Both the position numbers and the translations under genes were made by a program. A stretch of DNA of 5,705 bases, taken from JAZNSB01 sp045590955. Lineage in GTDB: Bacteria; Pseudomonadota; Alphaproteobacteria; RF32; CAG-239. The stretch covers positions 1 to 5,705 of the forward strand of contig JAZNSB010000010.1 of assembly GCA_045590955.1 (NCBI GenBank), in the 5' to 3' direction. Below are positions 4,856 to 5,705 of this stretch, piece by piece; within the stretch, counting starts at the first letter, position 1, and every line of letters begins with the position of its first letter. Under the pieces are notes generated by a model, which had not been told where the DNA came from, made no database searches, and worked only from the letters and a program-made list of their open reading frames with translations.

Positions 4856-5281
4856 TTGAGAGACAAAATCATACATAAAGGTACAATTATAGAAAAAAAA
4901 GAAGATAAAGTGTATGTAAGCATCAATCAAGCTTCTGCCTGCGCTCATTGTCAATTAAAAGGGGCTTGCAATACTCATGAATGCCAGACCAAAATTATGC
5001 CAATAATAGTAAAAAATGCTCAAGATTTTAATGTTGGCGAAGACGTAACATTATCCATTGATCAAAATCAGGCGTTTTGTGCTCTTTTCTATGCATATAT
5101 TTTTCCGTTTATATTACTCATGATATCTTTTTTTGGTCTGACATATTGGGGTATTTCAGAAATTAAAGCTGGGATTTTTGTGCTAATTATCTTGATTATA
5201 TATTATTTATTGTTAGTATTGCTCAATAAATATCTGCAAACAAAGATACAAATAAGCATAGAAAAAAGAGAAGACAGATGA
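4856..5281 (+). CDS. rseC: RseC-family membrane protein (Rnf/SoxR-reducing system accessory)
   Basis: This is a 141-residue protein with the RseC layout. An N-terminal soluble part with a beta-barrel-like start (GTIIEKKEDKVYVSIN) carries the cysteine cluster C29-xx-C32-x5-C38-x4-C43, and two membrane helices follow (about 77-99 and 104-125). RseC is known in E. coli as part of the SoxR-reducing Rsx/Rnf system and is commonly encoded at the head of rnf operons; the cysteine cluster suggests a metal or Fe-S site. The start chosen is TTG 4856, because GGAG (4846-4849) lies six bases before it. The in-frame TTG at 4844 has no suitable binding site. The gap to the apbE stop is 1 nt, and the stop overlaps the rnfB start in ATGA, so translation of the three genes is probably coupled. 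Confidence 0.9.
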   Translation: MRDKIIHKGTIIEKKEDKVYVSINQASACAHCQLKGACNTHECQTKIMPIIVKNAQDFNVGEDVTLSIDQNQAFCALFYAYIFPFILLMISFFGLTYWGISEIKAGIFVLIILIIYYLLLVLLNKYLQTKIQISIEKREDR

Positions 5282-5705
5282 TATCAAACATAATAGCAAA
5301 CGTTTTGGTTGTGGCCCTTATATCTTTAATCGGAGCAACGGTGTTATACCTTGTTGCTAAAAAATTTGTTGTTAAAGAAGATGAAAGAATAGATATTATA
5401 GAAAGCATTCTTCCCGGTGCAAATTGCGGAGCATGTTCCAAGGCCGGATGCAGAGATTTTGCCTCTTGTTGTGTAAAATGCAGTGAGCAGGATTTTGCAA
5501 ATTTACATTGTCCGGTTGGCGGAAATGCAACAATGAGCAAAATTGCAGACGTTTTGGGGTATAAAAGTTCACAAAAATCCCCGCTTGTTGCTGTATTAAA
5601 ATGCAATGGGTCATGCCAGAATGCACCTGCAAAAGTGGAATATATAGGTTTAAAAAGTTGTGCCACGGCTCACAGTTTTAGTGTTGGATTAAGCGGATGT
5701 CCAAA
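5278..5705 (+). CDS. rnfB: Rnf complex iron-sulfur subunit RnfB (3' truncated by the window)
   Basis: The first 142 codons are present. An N-terminal membrane helix (about residues 5-27) precedes the RnfB-specific 4Fe-4S domain LPGANCGACSKAGC with C50, C53, C58 and C78 (HCPVGG), then the conserved VAVLKCNGSCQNAP (104-117) and GLKSCATAHSFSVGLSGCP (124-142). The ferredoxin-like 4Fe-4S motifs should follow beyond the window. RnfB takes electrons from ferredoxin and passes them into the ion-pumping Rnf complex. The ATG at 5278 overlaps the rseC TGA (ATGA), and a purine-rich AGAGAAG lies just upstream. Three extra cysteines (C64, C65, C68) lie between the third and fourth ligands. Order apbE-rseC-rnfB predicts rnfC, D, G, E and A downstream. 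Confidence 0.95.
   Translation, partial: MISNIIANVLVVALISLIGATVLYLVAKKFVVKEDERIDIIESILPGANCGACSKAGCRDFASCCVKCSEQDFANLHCPVGGNATMSKIADVLGYKSSQKSPLVAVLKCNGSCQNAPAKVEYIGLKSCATAHSFSVGLSGCP

Noticed and set aside
5223..5666. Minus-strand 147-codon frame opposite rseC and rnfB
   Set aside because: It is the antisense of the conserved Fe-S region of rnfB, which is recognised by its motifs; the frame itself shows no family features.

Overview
This AT-rich window comes from a Gram-negative bacterium. The evidence is a DsbD-type inner-membrane thiol reductase with an exported N-terminal domain, an AsmA-like envelope protein, and the start of an Rnf electron-transport cluster. The tRNA-Lys body and the type of CDP-alcohol phosphotransferase recall AT-rich, probably host-associated or anaerobic Alphaproteobacteria. 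That placement is an inference from remembered families, not from a search.

Layout. Positions 1-63 hold the last 20 codons of an unidentified gene, followed by an intrinsic terminator. Positions 119-345 hold a tRNA-Lys(CUU) on the minus strand whose 3' end and terminator are duplicated 158 bp further on, with a small hairpin-forming insert between the copies. The promoter of the tRNA faces away from a second promoter region at about 497-541. That region would drive a non-coding transcript with a 10-bp long-range closing stem, an irregular rod-like interior and a strong terminator; this is a 6S-like RNA candidate. Next comes a membrane-anchored AsmA-like protein (863-1651, +) with its own promoter.

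Its stop codon overlaps tail-to-tail with the stop of a minus-strand two-gene unit: a CDP-alcohol phosphatidyltransferase (3086-3775) followed by dsbD (1648-3102), overlapping by 17 nt. The only clear terminator for the AsmA-like gene lies inside the 3' coding part of dsbD.

Divergent from the phosphotransferase, with start codons 23 bp apart, is a compact plus-strand operon: apbE (FMN transferase), rseC and rnfB. The genes are separated by 1 nt (apbE/rseC) and by an ATGA overlap (rseC/rnfB). rnfB runs off the window end. ApbE is expected to attach FMN covalently to RnfG and RnfD, RseC is an accessory membrane protein of Rnf/Rsx systems, and RnfB is the iron-sulfur subunit, so the operon reads as the front of an ion-translocating ferredoxin:NAD+ oxidoreductase locus. 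Together with dsbD, the right-hand part of the window is about moving electrons at or across the inner membrane.

Nothing here is clearly a new defence or mobile system. The most unusual parts are the duplicated tRNA 3' end with its insert and the structured RNA.
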